A program made the position numbers and the translations under genes. Source: Novosphingobium kunmingense (GTDB lineage: Bacteria > Pseudomonadota > Alphaproteobacteria > Sphingomonadales > Sphingomonadaceae). From it: DNA of 64,000 bases. The notes below the pieces were generated by a model. That model had not been told where the DNA came from and ran no database searches. It saw only the letters and a list, made by a program, of their open reading frames with translations. The stretch lies in assembly GCF_002813245.1 (NCBI RefSeq), contig NZ_PHUF01000002.1, positions 868,001 to 932,000 of the forward strand. The letters run 5' to 3'. Shown piece after piece: positions 34,397 through 43,105 of the stretch (position 1 is its first letter; every line of letters begins with the position of its first letter).

Positions 34397-34516
34397 ACGG
34401 ATTGCGAAACGAATTAAGAGTTTTTCAACGACTGCAAGTTAACCCGGTGTCGTCCTTTCCGGGGTTCTGAAACGAAAGGGCGGGTAAGTGAAACTGCTTG
34501 AAACTGGAGACCAATC

Positions 34517-34708
34517 ATGAAGTTCATCAACAAGCTGATCCGTGACGAAGCTGGTGCGACCGCCATCGAATATGGCCTGATCGCCGCCCTCATCGCCGTC
34601 GCCGCGATCGTTGCCATGCAGAACATGGGCAAGAGCCTGACCAACACCTTCACCGTGTCGGCCGGCAAGCTGGATTGCGCCAACGCCAACACCGGCGCTG
34701 CCTGCTAA
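34517..34708 (+). CDS. Flp/Fap-type pilin (second copy)
   Basis: A 63-residue prepilin with leader MKFINKLIRDEAG and mature start ATAIEYGLIAALIAVAAIVA. The tail differs from the first copy: it is polar and has two Cys (LDCANANTGAAC) that could form a disulfide. It is 120 bases after the first copy, with its own GGAGA site, and is followed by a strong terminator, so this copy may be the more highly expressed one. Confidence 0.9.
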   Translation: MKFINKLIRDEAGATAIEYGLIAALIAVAAIVAMQNMGKSLTNTFTVSAGKLDCANANTGAAC

Positions 34709-34731
34709 TCAGGCTGAGCAAGTCTAAAAGG

Positions 34732-34765
34732 GAGGCGGCGGATCTTATCCGCCGCCTCTTTTTTT
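34732..34765 (+). terminator. Rho-independent terminator after the second Flp pilin
   Basis: A perfect 12-pair stem (34732-34743 with 34747-34758), a 3-base loop and seven T. One of the strongest terminators in the window, 23 bases after the stop codon. Confidence 0.92.
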
Positions 34766-34783
34766 GCCTGCGGGAACCGTCGA

Positions 34784-36280
34784 TCAGTACGTAACGAGCT
34801 TGATCTTCTGGCCGGCGACGATGCGGCTCGAGGCAGTCAGGCCATTGAGCACCAGGAAGCGATCCAGCTTCGCATCGGTGTAGGCCATGCGGTTGGCCAG
34901 GCTGTTGACCGTGTCGCCAGCCGAAGCCGTGATCACCGAAAGCTTGCGCGGCCGCACGGCCGATGCCTCGTTCGCCGAGATGCGGCGCATCGACGAGTAC
35001 ATCGAACTGAACACGTTGGCGCTACCTGCCTGGGTAATCGTCACGAAGTGATAGGCATGGGTTGCGTCGAACTGATAGGCAAAGACCGTCACGTCGACCT
35101 GGCTGCTGCCATTGTTGACGCGGCTGGTCGCATAGGCGGCCGGAATGCCGTTCACCGTGGTGCGCGAGATGCTGCCCGGGTTGATCTGCGGCTGGTTCGC
35201 TTCAGTCAGGCCGGCAAAGGCCGCGCGGACATAGGCGTCGAGATCGCCGTTGTAGGCGGCGGTGGTAAACTGGCCCTTGCCCGATTGACCCGAAATGGTC
35301 ACCGCGCGGGTGCCGTTCAGCATGTAGAAGCCGTTAGGCGACTGGAAGGCGAGACGCAGGTCCGGGTGCGTGAAATTGCGCCCCTCGACGATGCCTTGGC
35401 GCGGGTCATCGCCATAGGTCAAACCACTGATCCGCGACAGGAACGTGTCGCGATTGGTGAGACCGGTCGAATTAGCGCCGGCATAGTTGAGCGCGGTCGT
35501 CACGCGCGAGGCTGGATCGGGATGGGTCGAAGCCCAGGCCGGCACCTGGTTCTGCGTTCCCATCAACCGCGCGTCGAGCGCGTTCTGCGCCGCAAGGCTG
35601 CGCAGCACCGTCGACATCGCGCGCGGATCGTAACCGGCCCGCTTCAGGTATGTGATCCCCAGGCGGTCAGCTTCTAGTTCCTGGTTGCGCGAATACTGGA
35701 GGGTCAGCAACTGCGAGCCCTGCAGGAGGCCGCGCTGCAGAACCTGGCCAATCTGGCTGTTGCCGAGCAGCACACCGGACAGGACGCTGCCAAGCACGCC
35801 TAGGATCGAGTTGCGGGTAGCCTGGCTTTGCCGCTTGGCGGCATGGCGCGCGGCAACGTGGCCGACCTCATGACCCAGCACGCCGGCCAGTTCGGCTTCG
35901 TTGTTCATCAGCGCCACCAGTTGGCGGGTGGTATAGACGTAGCCCCCAGGGATCGCGAAGGCGTTGTTCACCGACGAGTTGAGCAAGGTCACGGTAAAGT
36001 CGCCGCGCGCGTTGCTGAGACCAGACTGCACCGAGATGTTCTTGCCGATGCCTTCGACGTAGCTGGCCTGCGGGCCGGTTTCGGCGCCGCCGAACTCGGC
36101 CAGAAGCTGCGGGTGCGCCTTGGCGCCTTCGGCCTTTTCGGCCGCGCTGATCGACTGCGCGGTGGCCGTCGAACTGCTGGGTGCGGCGGTCTGCGCTGTG
36201 CTGCACGCGGGCAGTGCGACAAGCGACACGCCGGCGGAATAGGCAACGAGCAAGCGGGTAAAGCGGGAATGACGGTTCAT
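34784..36280 (-). CDS. M48-family zinc metalloprotease lipoprotein with C-terminal LysM-like domain
   Basis: A 498-residue exported protease. The signal peptide ends in a lipobox (LVALPACS). The M48 domain has the zinc motif LGHEVGHVAARHAAKRQ and the downstream Glu ligand in NQELEADRLGITYLKRAGYDP. The middle part is uncharacterised, and the last 45 residues (SAGDTVNSLANRMAY to VAGQKIKLVTY) resemble a LysM fold that could bind peptidoglycan. The family includes BepA/LoiP-like outer-membrane quality-control proteases. AGGAGG precedes the ATG at 36280. Confidence 0.9.
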   Translation of the reverse strand: MNRHSRFTRLLVAYSAGVSLVALPACSTAQTAAPSSSTATAQSISAAEKAEGAKAHPQLLAEFGGAETGPQASYVEGIGKNISVQSGLSNARGDFTVTLLNSSVNNAFAIPGGYVYTTRQLVALMNNEAELAGVLGHEVGHVAARHAAKRQSQATRNSILGVLGSVLSGVLLGNSQIGQVLQRGLLQGSQLLTLQYSRNQELEADRLGITYLKRAGYDPRAMSTVLRSLAAQNALDARLMGTQNQVPAWASTHPDPASRVTTALNYAGANSTGLTNRDTFLSRISGLTYGDDPRQGIVEGRNFTHPDLRLAFQSPNGFYMLNGTRAVTISGQSGKGQFTTAAYNGDLDAYVRAAFAGLTEANQPQINPGSISRTTVNGIPAAYATSRVNNGSSQVDVTVFAYQFDATHAYHFVTITQAGSANVFSSMYSSMRRISANEASAVRPRKLSVITASAGDTVNSLANRMAYTDAKLDRFLVLNGLTASSRIVAGQKIKLVTY

Positions 36281-36384
36281 GCGATCCTCCTGGCCAGCCA
36301 TTAAGGCACGGCGACTACGCCATGAAAACGGGAACAACACGCGATTGTTCCCCAGTCTACACTGGCCTGTCGGGGAGACTGCGG

Positions 36385-37332
36385 TCAGTTGGCCCCGATC
36401 CGCAGGAAACGCTCCTCGCGCATGGATTGCAGCTGCGCAGGGCCCAGCTTGCACAGGTCGTCCAGTTCGCCCGCGATCGCTTGACCAAGCATCTCCGCCG
36501 CGCCTTGCGGGTCACGATGCGCGCCGCCGACCGGTTCCTTGACGATGCGGTCGATGACCTTGAGAGCCAGCAGATCCTGCGCGGTCACCTTCATCGCCTC
36601 GGCGGCGTCGGATGCGCGGTCGCTGGTGCGCCACAGGATCGAGGCGCAGCCTTCGGGCGAGATCACCGAATAGATCGCGTGTTCGAACATCAACACGCGT
36701 TCGGCACTGGCCAGCGCGACCGCGCCGCCGGACCCGCCTTCGCCCACGATCACCGCCACCATCGGCACCGGCAGCGCGAGGCACGCCTCGGTCGAGCGGG
36801 CGATCGCTTCGGCCTGGCCGCGCTCCTCCGCCTCGACGCCGGGAAAGGCGCCGGAGGTATCGACCAGCGTCACCACCGGCAGCCCGAAGCGTCCGGCCAT
36901 GTCCATGAGGCGAATGGCCTTGCGGTAGCCTTCGGGCTTGCCCATGCCGAAATTGTGCTTGATCCGGCTTTGCGTGTCATTGCCCTTTTCATGGCCGATC
37001 AGCATGATCTTGCGGCCGCCAAGGCGGGCAAATCCGCCGATGATAGCCTGATCGTTGCCGAAGTAGCGATCGCCGCCCAGGGGCATGAAGTCGGTGAAGG
37101 TCGAAGCGACGAAATCGCTGAAATGCGGCCGCATCGGGTGCCGAGCGACCTGCGTCTTTTGCCACGGCGTGAGCGCGCCGTAGGTGCTGGCGAGGAGATC
37201 GGCGCTCTTGGCTTCGAGGCGGCGGATCTCGCCGGAAATGTCGACGTCGCCGGCACTGGCGGTCTGCCGAAGCTCGGCGATACGGGCTTCGAGCGCGGCA
37301 ACAGGCTTCTCGAATTCGAGGTAGGAAATCAT
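36385..37332 (-). CDS. accA: Acetyl-CoA carboxylase carboxyltransferase subunit alpha
   Basis: Together with AccD transfers the carboxyl group from biotin-carrier protein to acetyl-CoA, committing carbon to fatty acids. The 315-residue protein has the N-terminal FEKPVAALEARIAELR helix, the CoA-binding GHEKGNDTQSRIKHNFGM, VTLVDTSGAFPGVEAEERGQ and VIVGEGGSGGAVALA motifs. Length and order are normal. The gene follows xerD on the same strand, as in other sphingomonads. Confidence 0.97.
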   Translation of the reverse strand: MISYLEFEKPVAALEARIAELRQTASAGDVDISGEIRRLEAKSADLLASTYGALTPWQKTQVARHPMRPHFSDFVASTFTDFMPLGGDRYFGNDQAIIGGFARLGGRKIMLIGHEKGNDTQSRIKHNFGMGKPEGYRKAIRLMDMAGRFGLPVVTLVDTSGAFPGVEAEERGQAEAIARSTEACLALPVPMVAVIVGEGGSGGAVALASAERVLMFEHAIYSVISPEGCASILWRTSDRASDAAEAMKVTAQDLLALKVIDRIVKEPVGGAHRDPQGAAEMLGQAIAGELDDLCKLGPAQLQSMREERFLRIGAN

Positions 37333-37384
37333 CGCGCTGCGCTAGCCCTGACCGCGCCGCATCGCAAGTGCCAACGCGGCGCGG

Positions 37385-38239
37385 TCAACCGCCGGGCGCG
37401 CGGGTCGCCAGGGGGTGCCGCGCGTTGACCAGGGCGACCAGCCGGGCGCTGTCGACATGGGTGTAGATCTGCGTCGTCGCGATATCGGCATGGCCCAGCA
37501 GCGTCTGCAGCACGCGCAGGTCGGCGCCGCCTTCGAGGAGGTGGGTGGCAAAGGCGTGGCGCAGCACGTGCGGGCTGACCTTGTCCGGATCGATCCCCGC
37601 CCGCGCGGCGAGCCCGCGCAGAAGCTGGAACAGCCGCACCCGGGTCAAATGCCCCTCGCGCGAGGTCGAGGGGAACAACAAGCGCCCGCCCTCGCCCCGC
37701 AACGCCAGCCAGCGCGACAACGCCTGACGCGCGCGGGTGCTGACCGGGACCATCCGCTGCTGCCCGCCCTTCCCCGTGACGGTCAGGAACGGCGCATCGC
37801 GCGGCACTGCAGCGAGCGGCAAGGACACGAGTTCGGTCGCTCGCAGGCCGGAGCCGTAAAGCAGTTCGAGCAAGGCCAGCAGCCGCACTGCTGCGGAATT
37901 GTCTACGGACGCTTCGTCTTCGGCCCGCTCGAACAGCGCGCTTACTTCGGCGTGGCTCAGCAGCCGTGGCAGCGGACGCCGGCTGCGCGGCCGGGGCAGC
38001 GCGGGAGAGGGATCGTCGCGGCGCCATCCCTCATCGAAGAGAAAGGCGAAAAACTGCCGCAGTGCCGAACTCTTTCGCGCAACGCTCGACGGGGCGAGCG
38101 AGCCAAACACGGTGCCGAGCGAGGCGATGGCCGAACGATCGGCCGTCGTCAGATCGCCGATGGCTTCCTCCGCCCCTTCGAGATCGCGGCGATAGGCCGC
38201 CAGCGTATTGCGCGCCGCGCCGCGTTCGGCGGCGAGCAT
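37385..38239 (-). CDS. xerD: Tyrosine recombinase XerD
   Basis: Site-specific recombinase that resolves chromosome dimers with XerC at dif. The C-terminal catalytic domain shows the Arg in YGSGLRATELVSLPL, the Lys region TVTGKGGQQRMVPV, the box SPHVLRHAFATHLLEGGADL, the His/Trp-type residue in LLGHADIATTQIYTHV with the nucleophilic Tyr, and the XerD-like tail RLVALVNARHPLA. From the ATG at 38239 it is 284 residues, but the homologous region seems to begin about ten residues earlier (LSAAVDAFLA), where no ATG, GTG or TTG exists; a CTG at 38269 is the only near-cognate start. Confidence 0.9.
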   Translation of the reverse strand: MLAAERGAARNTLAAYRRDLEGAEEAIGDLTTADRSAIASLGTVFGSLAPSSVARKSSALRQFFAFLFDEGWRRDDPSPALPRPRSRRPLPRLLSHAEVSALFERAEDEASVDNSAAVRLLALLELLYGSGLRATELVSLPLAAVPRDAPFLTVTGKGGQQRMVPVSTRARQALSRWLALRGEGGRLLFPSTSREGHLTRVRLFQLLRGLAARAGIDPDKVSPHVLRHAFATHLLEGGADLRVLQTLLGHADIATTQIYTHVDSARLVALVNARHPLATRAPGG

Positions 38240-38274
38240 GGCCAGGAAAGCGTCGACCGCCGCCGACAGCGCAG

Positions 38275-40104
38275 TTAAGCCCGGGCGACGGCTTCGGCCG
38301 CGATCATTCGCGCTTCTGCCGAAAGGCCGACCTTGTTGAGAGCGTTGACGATGTGAAACAGGTTGACGCTGGTCATCTTGTCCCACCCATCGCCTTGCAT
38401 GCCGACACCGGCGAGAAGCACGACCAAGGCCTGGTTGTCGACCGCCGCGGCCTGGTCGATCAGCGCCGTCCAGCGCGTCTGGCGCGCCGGATCGATGCCC
38501 AGCTTGGCGGCGAAATTGCCCGCAACGCCGGCATCGACGCGGCCAAGCCCGGCGAGGCCGGCCAGGAGGAAGCGCGACTTGCGGTAACCGTTCGAGGTGT
38601 CGTTGTCGTAAAAGTCGTCCAGGGCGCCGGCATCGACGGCGCCTTGCGCCGTCGGAGCAGCCAAGGCGAGCTGTCCCCAGGCCAGGCTGCCCGGTTCGGC
38701 CTGCGACAGCCAGCGCAGCGCGTTGGCATCGAGCCCGGCCGCCAGCATCGAGGCGATCAGATCGGGTGCGTCGGCGCTGAAACTTTGGTCCACCGGCATG
38801 CGTGCGGCGGCATAGGCGGTCAGCACCTGGCGCGAATAGCGAGCCTGCGCGTCGCCGCTGTCGCTCCACAGCGCCTTGATCGCAGCCAGCCGGTCGGCCG
38901 GGGCTTCTCCGACATAGGCCGTGCGCAGCGAGGCAGCCCGATCGGCCCACTCGCCCTCGATATCCTCCTGCGCATAGATCTGGCCGTAAAGGTCGACCAT
39001 CGCAGCGGCCGAGAGGATCCCCGCGCCCGCCGCACGGTCGGCCCCGGCCGCCCGGGCGGTCAGGGGCAGCATCGGCGCGGTCGCGTTGATCAGGCCGTAC
39101 CGCACGGCATTATCATCGGTCAGCCGGGCCGGAGGCTCGAGCCCGACGCCGATCGCCAGCGCATAGCGCCACGGCTTCATATCCTCGACCTTGTCCCATT
39201 CGATCGTCACGGCCTGGCGGCTCTTGCCGATGGCGCCGGCGTATTTCTTCGCGAGGAGGATGTCGATCTGCGGCCAGACCCCGGTGCGCTCCATCTGCGT
39301 GAGCTGCGCCATGCCGGCCGAGCCATCGCCCTGGAACGAAGCGCAGAGCGAGCGCAGCACTCGCCAGTCTGGATCGCGGCGAACGCTGCCGTGAACGGCA
39401 ATGACCGGGCAGACGCCCGTCACATCGGCGGTAAAGGCGAAAGCGTCGAGCGCCGCCTGGGTCAGGCCCGGGGTGTAGTTTCCGGCATCGACGTCCTGGA
39501 CTAGGGCACGGGCGGCCTCGCCCTCGCCCATGCGCAGCAGCAGCTGCGTGCGGGCCGCGGCAAAGTCTGCCGGGTTCATTCCCTGCGGCGCGTCCATTCG
39601 CGAGGCTAGCGCGCGGCGCACGAGGATGTGCCCCCAGCGCGAGACCATCTGCCCCTTGTTGCCTTCGATCGCCGCCTTGACCAGCACCGGCGACTGGCCG
39701 CGCACTGAAAGCGGCGGCAAGCCACCCTCGTCCGCGGCGAGCACGCCGACCCGATCGAGCGAGCGGCGTGCCGCCCCGGGCATGTCGAACTTGGGTTTGA
39801 GCCCGAGCAGCTCGTCAAGCTCGTCGGGCGTCATCGCCTCCAGCTCGCGCAGCGTGGGGATGCGCATGCCCGATGGCAGCGTGATCGGGCGCGGTCCGGC
39901 CGAGGATGCGCGCGAGCTGTCGCTGGGAAGCGGCTGCACAACAGGAGAAGCCGCCGGATTGGGCGCAGGGCTATCCTGCTTGGGCGGCGCCTTGGGCCGC
40001 TCGAACCCGGGCGGCAGCAGGCTTTCAGGTGAATCCTGCGCCGCCGCCCAGACCGAGCTCAGCGCCAGCAGACCGCCGCCTGCAAAAAGCAGAACGCGCT
40101 TCAT
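38275..40104 (-). CDS. Large secreted protein, function unknown
   Basis: A 609-residue protein with an N-terminal signal peptide (LLALSSVWAAAQ), a Pro-rich linker (about residues 30-75), then a long Ala/Leu-rich helical body that looks like an alpha-solenoid without clear TPR consensus. No catalytic motif is seen. It is coupled by ATGA to the 54-residue membrane protein upstream and lies between xerD and the divergent aroK, a placement that appears conserved in sphingomonads. A periplasmic scaffold or envelope role is possible but only a guess. Confidence 0.78.
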   Translation of the reverse strand: MKRVLLFAGGGLLALSSVWAAAQDSPESLLPPGFERPKAPPKQDSPAPNPAASPVVQPLPSDSSRASSAGPRPITLPSGMRIPTLRELEAMTPDELDELLGLKPKFDMPGAARRSLDRVGVLAADEGGLPPLSVRGQSPVLVKAAIEGNKGQMVSRWGHILVRRALASRMDAPQGMNPADFAAARTQLLLRMGEGEAARALVQDVDAGNYTPGLTQAALDAFAFTADVTGVCPVIAVHGSVRRDPDWRVLRSLCASFQGDGSAGMAQLTQMERTGVWPQIDILLAKKYAGAIGKSRQAVTIEWDKVEDMKPWRYALAIGVGLEPPARLTDDNAVRYGLINATAPMLPLTARAAGADRAAGAGILSAAAMVDLYGQIYAQEDIEGEWADRAASLRTAYVGEAPADRLAAIKALWSDSGDAQARYSRQVLTAYAAARMPVDQSFSADAPDLIASMLAAGLDANALRWLSQAEPGSLAWGQLALAAPTAQGAVDAGALDDFYDNDTSNGYRKSRFLLAGLAGLGRVDAGVAGNFAAKLGIDPARQTRWTALIDQAAAVDNQALVVLLAGVGMQGDGWDKMTSVNLFHIVNALNKVGLSAEARMIAAEAVARA

Positions 40105-40265
40105 CGAGCGGCCTCCGGCAACGTGGCCGGCGCGGTCAGCGGGCGAACGGGCTCGACCCCGGCATCGACCCAGGCCAGCGCCAGCAACGACGCCACGGCC
40201 AGCAGCCCGATCACCAGTCCGACCTTCAACCGACCTTGCACGCTATCCGCCACCCGCGACCTCAT
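40101..40265 (-). CDS. 54-residue single-span membrane protein
   Basis: The ATG at 40265 starts a basic N-terminus (MRSRVADSVQGRLK), one membrane helix (VGLVIGLLAVASLLALAWV) and a short Pro-rich periplasmic tail, the topology of an N-in bitopic protein. Its TGA overlaps the ATG of the large secreted protein. It is divergent from aroK with only 49 bases between starts. It was missed as a separate gene because the frame stays open upstream. Function unknown. Confidence 0.65.
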   Translation of the reverse strand: MRSRVADSVQGRLKVGLVIGLLAVASLLALAWVDAGVEPVRPLTAPATLPEAAR

Positions 40266-40273
40266 GAACCCGA

Positions 40274-40301
40274 TACTTGCGCGTCCGGTTAGCCCATCTA
40301 T
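40274..40301 (+). promoter_or_regulatory. Candidate aroK-aroB promoter
   Basis: TTGCGC and TATAGG are separated by 16 bases shortly before the aroK start, in the narrow divergent gap. The ribosome site GGCGAGG follows directly after, so the leader would be very short. Confidence 0.3.
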
Positions 40302-40314
40302 AGGCGAGGCCGCA

Positions 40315-40890
40315 ATGGACCATGACGGCCACACCCTCAGTTCGGCGGAAATCGAGGCACTCGCCGCGCGTCTCGACCGGCCCATCGTGCTGGTCGGGAT
40401 GATGGGGGTCGGCAAGTCGAGCGTGGGGCGCAAGTTGGCAGGCCTTCTCCACCTCCCGTTCACCGACGCCGACGAGGCGATCGAGCAGGCCGCGCAGATG
40501 ACCATCCCGGAAATCTTCGAACAATTCGGCGAGGCCTATTTCCGCGATGGCGAGCGCCGGGTGATCGCCCGCCTGCTCGACGGTGCGAGCCACCGCAGCG
40601 TGCTGGCGACCGGCGGAGGAGCCTTCGTCAACCCGGATACGCGCCGCCTGATCCTCGACAAGGGCATAGCGGTCTGGCTCGACAGCGATATCGATACGCT
40701 GATCGAGCGCGTCGGGCGCCGCGACAACCGGCCGCTGCTGCGCGGGGGCGATCCCCGCACGGTCCTGACGCGGCTGCGCGAGGAACGCGCATCGGCCTAT
40801 AGCCAGGCGCCGATCCACGTGACCAGCACCGCCGGCCCCCATGGGCGAACCGTGGCCAAAGTTCTGAAGGGAATTGACGAATGGCTGTAA
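40315..40890 (+). CDS. aroK: Shikimate kinase
   Basis: Phosphorylates shikimate in the common aromatic pathway. The 191-residue P-loop kinase has Walker A LVGMMGVGKSSVGRKLA, the Asp-bearing FTDADEAIEQAAQM, the shikimate-binding ATGGGAFVNP and the lid Arg in GRRDNRPLLRGGDP. The ATG at 40315 follows GGCGAGG at good spacing; an in-frame ATG at 40264 is possible. It overlaps aroB by 10 bases. Confidence 0.95.
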   Translation: MDHDGHTLSSAEIEALAARLDRPIVLVGMMGVGKSSVGRKLAGLLHLPFTDADEAIEQAAQMTIPEIFEQFGEAYFRDGERRVIARLLDGASHRSVLATGGGAFVNPDTRRLILDKGIAVWLDSDIDTLIERVGRRDNRPLLRGGDPRTVLTRLREERASAYSQAPIHVTSTAGPHGRTVAKVLKGIDEWL

Positions 40891-41987
40891 TCCCCGTCGC
40901 CATTGCCGGCGCGCCGTACGAGGTTCGGGTCGGCACCGGCCTGCTCGCCGGCCTGGTCGATCAATGCCGCGGCAAGCTGCGCAAGCGGCGCGTGCCGGTG
41001 ATCACCGATGCCAATGTCCATGACGCCTGGGGTTCCGTGATCGAAAGCGCGCTCCACGACGGCGGACACGAGGCCGTGTGGCGCATTCTTCCCGCCGGCG
41101 AATCGAGCAAGAGCTGGGCGCAGCTGGCCGCGACGATCGACTGGTTGTTGGCCGAAGAGGTCGAACGCGGCGATCATGTGCTTGCCCTTGGCGGCGGGGT
41201 GATCGGCGACCTAACGGGTTTTGCCGCGGCGATCCTCAAGCGCGGCTGCCAGTTCATCCAGCTTCCGACCAGCCTTCTGGCCCAGGTCGATTCCTCGGTC
41301 GGCGGCAAGACTGCGATCAACACAGCTGCGGGCAAGAACCTGGTCGGCGCGTTCCACCAGCCCGCGCTAGTCCTGGCGGACCTTGCCGTCCTCGATACCC
41401 TGCCCCCGCGCGAATTGCGCGCCGGTTATGCCGAAGTGGTCAAGTACGGCCTGATCGACGATGCGGACTTCTTCGCCTGGTGCGATGCCAATGGCGCCGC
41501 CATGCTGGCCGGTGATGCGGCACTGCGCGAATATGCGGTCGCCCATTCGATCGCGGCCAAGGCGCGGATCGTCGCCGAGGACGAGCGCGAGACGACCGGC
41601 CGCCGCGCGCTGCTCAACCTCGGCCACACCTTCGGCCACGCGCTCGAGGCGCAGACCGGCTTTTCCGATCGGCTGCTCCATGGCGAAGGCGTGGCGATCG
41701 GCATGGTCCTGGCGGCGAAGTATTCGGCGCGCCTCGGCCTGATGCCGCAGGCCAGCGCCGAACATCTCGCCCGCCACCTGCGCGATGTGGGGATGACCGC
41801 CGATCTCGGGGCGATGGGCCTCAGCTGCGACGGTGCGGCCCTTGTCGGGCACATGCTGCACGACAAGAAGATGGACGCGGGCACCCTGCCCTTCCTGCTG
41901 ATGCGCGGGATCGGGCAGACCTTCCTGGCGAAGGACGTCGCGCTCGACGATGTCGCCGCTTTCCTCGACGGCGAACTGGCAGCCTAG
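40881..41987 (+). CDS. aroB: 3-dehydroquinate synthase
   Basis: Converts DAHP to 3-dehydroquinate, the second step of aromatic amino-acid synthesis, with NAD and zinc. The 368-residue protein contains LALGGGVIGDLTGFAAA, PTSLLAQVDSSVGGKTAIN, the metal-binding GYAEVVKYGLIDD, and NLGHTFGHALEAQTGF with LLHGEGVAIGM. Length is normal. The stop shares CTAG with the convergent thioesterase gene. Confidence 0.97.
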   Translation: MAVIPVAIAGAPYEVRVGTGLLAGLVDQCRGKLRKRRVPVITDANVHDAWGSVIESALHDGGHEAVWRILPAGESSKSWAQLAATIDWLLAEEVERGDHVLALGGGVIGDLTGFAAAILKRGCQFIQLPTSLLAQVDSSVGGKTAINTAAGKNLVGAFHQPALVLADLAVLDTLPPRELRAGYAEVVKYGLIDDADFFAWCDANGAAMLAGDAALREYAVAHSIAAKARIVAEDERETTGRRALLNLGHTFGHALEAQTGFSDRLLHGEGVAIGMVLAAKYSARLGLMPQASAEHLARHLRDVGMTADLGAMGLSCDGAALVGHMLHDKKMDAGTLPFLLMRGIGQTFLAKDVALDDVAAFLDGELAA

Positions 41988-42760
41988 CCGAACAGCGCGA
42001 TCGACTGCATGCCGACGGCGACCGCTTCGCCGCGGGTGTTCCAGATCGCCATGTCCTGGCTGGAGCAGCCTTTTTCCGCGTAGTTGCCCAGCGCGCGCAG
42101 CAGGAACCAGCCGTCATCGGTCCGCGGCTCGGCTGTCAGGAGGTTGATCAGCCAGGTCATCGAACTGATCGGCGCCGGGCCCGTCAGCGGCATGACCCCG
42201 GGCGGCAGGGCATCGGCCAGCAACAGCAGCGCGACCATCGGATCGAGACCTTCGGTATCGCGCAGGCGCTCCCACCAACAGATGACCGGCTCGGCCACGT
42301 CGGATCGTGGCAGGCCAAACCTCCGCTCGAAATTGGGGGCGAAGCTCGGTCCGCCCCGCTCGGGCAAGGGCAAGGCCTCAGCCAGCGGAACCAGATCGGC
42401 CGGCGCTGGGACTTCGTGCAGGTGAAGCGTGCTCTGCTCTACAGAACCCATGAAGACGAACGTCGCGGACAAGCCGACCGCGCCCTCGGCGCCGACCTCG
42501 GCGCTGATCCAGGTCGCGTTGCGACCCCGCCGCAGCAGCCGTGCCGTGACCTCGACCTCACCCGCCAGCGGCCCGACGAAGTTGACCGTCGCCGACCGCA
42601 GTGGCGGCAGGTCATCGGCAATCCGCTGCGCCGCGACGAGCGCCAGGGCCGCGGACAGTCCGCCATAGCTGGTGCGGCCCTGCATCCAGCCATCGGGAAT
42701 CGTTGCGGCAAAGCCGTTCTCGATGGATCGGGCGGCGGCGAGGATCTGCGGCAGGCTCAT
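41984..42760 (-). CDS. TesB-like acyl-CoA thioesterase family protein
   Basis: A 258-residue protein built of two hotdog domains. The N-terminal half has GWMQGRTSYGGLSAALALVA and ATVNFVGPLAGEVEVTARLLRRGRN, the C-terminal half SSMTWLINLL and DMAIWNTRGEAVAVGMQSIALF, both typical of the TesB/thioesterase-like family. The native acyl-CoA is unknown. The ATG at 42760 (MSLPQILAAA) is chosen over 42811. Confidence 0.85.
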   Translation of the reverse strand: MSLPQILAAARSIENGFAATIPDGWMQGRTSYGGLSAALALVAAQRIADDLPPLRSATVNFVGPLAGEVEVTARLLRRGRNATWISAEVGAEGAVGLSATFVFMGSVEQSTLHLHEVPAPADLVPLAEALPLPERGGPSFAPNFERRFGLPRSDVAEPVICWWERLRDTEGLDPMVALLLLADALPPGVMPLTGPAPISSMTWLINLLTAEPRTDDGWFLLRALGNYAEKGCSSQDMAIWNTRGEAVAVGMQSIALFG

Positions 42761-43105
42761 ACGGCGAGCCTTCGACGCAACGGCGCGGCAGGTCAACCAT
42801 ACGTTGCACACTGCAATTCATATCATCGACGCAATCCGTCGCCAGACGAGAGCTGTGAACACCAGTAGACACATCGCCCGGATGCCTTCGCCGGCAAATC
42901 ATTGGTGAGTCGGTTCATGTCGTTCGTCGATTCGTAGCGCTCGGATCGTCGTTTTCCCGGAACTGTTGCACATAGAACACGCTCGGTTCATCGCAGACCC
43001 GCACCTGACGACCCGCAAATTGACAGATTCCCGCGTTTTTGTTCATCTAGCAGACAGGTTCGCCTCAACAATCACGCGCCAAGCGTAATCCAAGGAGCCT
43101 GATCT
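42761..43105. other. 345-base intergenic region before the OmpA-type gene
   Basis: No gene is seen. On plus it holds TTGACA (43020-43025) with a weak -10 (TCATCT, 43043-43048) about 50 bases before the next ATG, and, further up, GGAAC (42959-42963) followed 16 bases later by CGCT (42980-42983), one mismatch from the EcfG general-stress promoter (GGAAC-N16-CGTT). The rest is of lower GC and shows no clear repeat. Confidence 0.5.
43020..43048 (+). promoter_or_regulatory. Candidate promoter of the OmpA-type gene
   Basis: A perfect TTGACA -35 with a 17-base spacer to TCATCT. The leader would be about 50 bases and ends in the good site AAGGAG. Confidence 0.35.
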
